Below, piece after piece: positions 5,501 to 6,394 of a stretch of DNA of 6,394 bases. The first letter of the stretch is position 1, and the number at the start of each line of letters is the position of its first letter. Source of the stretch: Nitrosopumilus sp. BACL13 MAG-121220-bin23 (GTDB lineage Archaea; Thermoproteota; Nitrososphaeria; Nitrososphaerales; Nitrosopumilaceae); assembly GCA_001437625.1 (NCBI GenBank), contig LIAL01000061.1:1-6394 (forward strand), given 5' to 3'. The notes below the pieces were generated by a model. That model worked only from the letters and a program-made list of their open reading frames with translations. It made no database searches and was not told where the DNA came from. The position numbers were made by a program, and so were the translations under genes.

Positions 5501-5579
5501 ATCAGGATAGTAGAGAAGAGACCCAGATAGGCTACAATTATCCAGTTCTTCTCACAACTATGATTAGTTATTGTTATTT
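5490..5579 (-). ncRNA. Candidate small structured RNA, about 90 nt
   Basis: On the minus strand a long hairpin spans 5561 to 5507. Its stem pairs ATAGT (5561-5557) with ACTAT (5511-5507), GAGAAGA from TCTTCTC at 5553-5547 with its partner at 5519-5513, then AC/GT, and GATA/TATC around a 9-base loop. Between the last two helices the minus strand can also form U.G and G.U wobbles that are A.C mismatches on the plus strand, which favours minus-strand transcription. A TATA-like element (5601-5607) predicts a start near 5579, and a T-rich stretch follows the hairpin. No known RNA family is recognised. Both ends are approximate. Confidence 0.45.
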
Positions 5580-5600
5580 CAGTAAATTTGCATAATAATT

Positions 5601-5607
5601 AATTATA
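5601..5607 (-). promoter_or_regulatory. TATA-like element for the candidate sRNA
   Basis: The minus strand reads TATAATT within AAATGTATAATTAATTATT. Placing transcription 25-27 bases downstream gives a start around 5578-5580, about 18 bases before the hairpin. Confidence 0.4.
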
Positions 5608-5717
5608 CATTTAATAAATAATCTAGAGGCAATAAGTGATTTAAAATTAGAAAAGAAGTTTGTAATTAACCACCAAAGTCAATCCCTAGATAAACAGGGT
5701 TAACCAAAATTGTTCAA

Positions 5718-5813
5718 TTACTCTTCAGATATTAACCAGGATGAGCCCATTGCATCTTCCCATGTTGTGGAGTTATCGTTATCATTCATAGATAGAGTAA
5801 AGCAATTTTGCAT
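5718..5813 (-). CDS. Possible acidic micro-protein, 31 or 23 residues
   Basis: A frame from ATG at 5813 to TAA at 5718-5720 reads MQNCFTLSMNDNDNSTTWED and then AMGSSWLISEE. An internal ATG at 5789 would give a 23-residue acidic peptide rich in Asn/Asp with two Trp. TTTTAAATG (about 5811-5819, minus strand) is centred about 26 bases before that inner ATG, matching a leaderless start; a weaker CATAACATT element (about 5844-5852) could serve the outer ATG. The amino-acid mix looks more protein-like than random AT-rich DNA, but the frame is short and I recognise no family. It lies 63 bases after the 157-residue gene, same strand. Confidence 0.35.
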   Translation of the reverse strand: MQNCFTLSMNDNDNSTTWEDAMGSSWLISEE

Positions 5814-5876
5814 TTAAAAGAGATGAATGATTGATCAGTGGTAATGTTATGAATGATTTTATTTTTTGAATCGTCA

Positions 5877-6350
5877 TCATTGTTTTTTTTCTGAATGTGC
5901 CGTTTTTTCATGATAATATTCTTGTCTTTTCAAATCTTTTTCAGAAATAATTCTACACTTTCTCATTGGAACCAATCTAGACATTTGTTCATACGTAGAC
6001 ATGTCTCGAACATCTGCAGCGTATGCAATTTGTAAAAGAGGTGATTTTTCTTCAATCATAGGTTTGGCCTGTTCATAACCTCCATTTTGAATCATTCCAG
6101 TTCTAAAAAGCCCAATACGCTTAGAACTTTTGGATATTTGAGGATCCTCATAGCAACAAATAGAGAATTCACCATTTTCTTTTTCAATAATTGTCAATCT
6201 AGTAAATTTATCACTCCATTTTTCTATTTCTTGGGATACCATGGTTGCTTCTGTTTTATCTTCAAAAACAGTTGATACTACGAGTCTATCTTTTTCATAT
6301 GCCCACGATATTCCATAGAAATTATCATGCCAATCAATTTCAAATGACAT
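5877..6350 (-). CDS. Hypothetical protein, 157 residues
   Basis: A complete frame with ATG at 6350 and a tandem TGA TGA stop. I do not recognise the family. Residues 1-70 look like a compact alternating strand/helix unit (IDWHDNFYGISWAYEKDRLV, then TVFEDKT, an acidic helix EATMVSQEIEKWSDKF, then RLTIIEKENG and FSICCYED), with a vicinal Cys pair C65-C66 and a further C132. The middle (76-115) is mixed, and the last 30 residues are strongly charged (KDLKRQEYYHEKTAHSEKKQ) and probably disordered. No signal peptide or membrane segment. A TATA-like TTTGATATTATTT lies about 14-26 bases upstream of the ATG with no ribosome site, so a leaderless transcript is likely. The protein is probably cytosolic; its role is unknown. 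Confidence 0.8.
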   Translation of the reverse strand: MSFEIDWHDNFYGISWAYEKDRLVVSTVFEDKTEATMVSQEIEKWSDKFTRLTIIEKENGEFSICCYEDPQISKSSKRIGLFRTGMIQNGGYEQAKPMIEEKSPLLQIAYAADVRDMSTYEQMSRLVPMRKCRIISEKDLKRQEYYHEKTAHSEKKQ

Positions 6351-6362
6351 GATTTGAATGAA

Positions 6363-6378
6363 AATAATATCAAATTAA
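6363..6378 (-). promoter_or_regulatory. TATA-like element for the 157-residue gene
   Basis: The minus strand reads TTAATTTGATATTATT, centred about 20 bases before the ATG at 6350 with its upstream half at 24-28 bases. The sequence and place fit an archaeal promoter for a leaderless mRNA, although spacing is slightly short. Confidence 0.35.
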
Positions 6379-6394
6379 CGCTTTCGATTTGTAA

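Larger units (their letters stand above)
5337..5653 (+). repeat. Dispersed 15-base direct repeat
   Basis: ATTTAAAATTAGAAA occurs at 5337-5351 and again at 5639-5653. Part of it (AATTAGAAAT) also recurs inverted at 5447-5456. The sequence is AT-only apart from one G, so chance or shared promoter-like composition is possible. No target-site duplication or transposase is visible. Confidence 0.35.
5230..5717. other. Long stretch without a convincing protein gene
   Basis: I translated the likely frames on both strands and found only very short ones; the best is 22 codons at 5361-5429 on the plus strand. The region is unusually dense in dyads and repeats instead: the T-run terminator at 5286-5309, IR ATTATG/CATAAT (5312-5330), a 10-base inverted pair AATTAGAAAT (5343-5352) and ATTTCTAATT (5447-5456), a dyad at 5419-5431, the candidate small RNA at 5490-5579, and GGTTAACC (5698-5705). 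Confidence 0.5.

Noticed and set aside
5833..5881. C/D-box-like signals on the minus strand (ATGATGA near 5875-5881 and CTGA near 5833-5836).
   Set aside because: The C-like box is formed by the tandem stop codons of the 157-residue gene, and no D' or C' boxes are visible between, so a C/D guide RNA is not supported.
6015..6024. CTGCAGCGTA, matching half of the 14-base palindrome at 4628-4641.
   Set aside because: It lies inside the 157-residue coding sequence, encodes part of AYAAD, and is not symmetric, so it is taken as coincidence.
6087..6275. 62-codon plus-strand frame opposite the 157-residue gene.
   Set aside because: Phe-rich, low-complexity translation antisense to a longer balanced protein with a promoter.

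Overview
The window looks like a chromosome segment of an ammonia-oxidising archaeon of the Nitrososphaeria (Thaumarchaeota), probably a marine Nitrosopumilus-like lineage. This is inferred from composition and gene style, not from a marker gene. The DNA is very AT-rich. Most genes lack a ribosome-binding site, and several have an AT-rich TATA-like element about 22-28 bases before the start codon, as expected for archaeal leaderless transcripts. Single genes are separated by short AT-rich spacers, and nothing resembles a bacterial promoter or a mobile element.

Layout from left to right. (1) Bases 1-519, minus: a lysine-rich, helical protein with a C-terminal SHOCT domain, cut by the window edge. 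(2) 586-936, minus: an unrecognised 116-residue protein. (3) 1035-2345, minus: a complete fold-type I PLP aminotransferase with a TTG start. (4) 2491-2649, minus: a lysine-rich small protein of 50-52 residues with a well-placed TATA box. (5) 2698-4611, minus: a complete AMP-forming acyl-CoA synthetase of the acetyl-CoA synthetase family, also with a TTG start, whose acyl pocket carries Gly where true acetyl-CoA synthetases have Trp. (6) A 234-base divergent promoter region with two clear dyads, including a GC-rich 14-base perfect palindrome. (7) 4846-5118, plus: a 90-residue protein opening with an in-frame 12-base tandem repeat (Glu-Ser-Ser-Lys). (8) 5104-5229, minus: a 41-residue Cys/His protein overlapping the end of gene 7 tail to tail. 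(9) About 480 bases (5230-5717) without a convincing gene but with dyads, a T-run terminator and a strong candidate small RNA of about 90 nucleotides on the minus strand. (10) 5718-5813, minus: a possible acidic 23-31 residue protein. (11) 5877-6350, minus: an unrecognised 157-residue protein.

No joint pathway is evident. The two enzymes (aminotransferase and acyl-CoA synthetase) face the same way but are separated by a small gene with its own promoter, so they need not be co-transcribed. The most notable observations are the candidate sRNA near 5490-5579, the Cys/His micro-protein, the altered substrate pocket of the acyl-CoA synthetase with its operator-like palindrome, and the expandable ESSK repeat.
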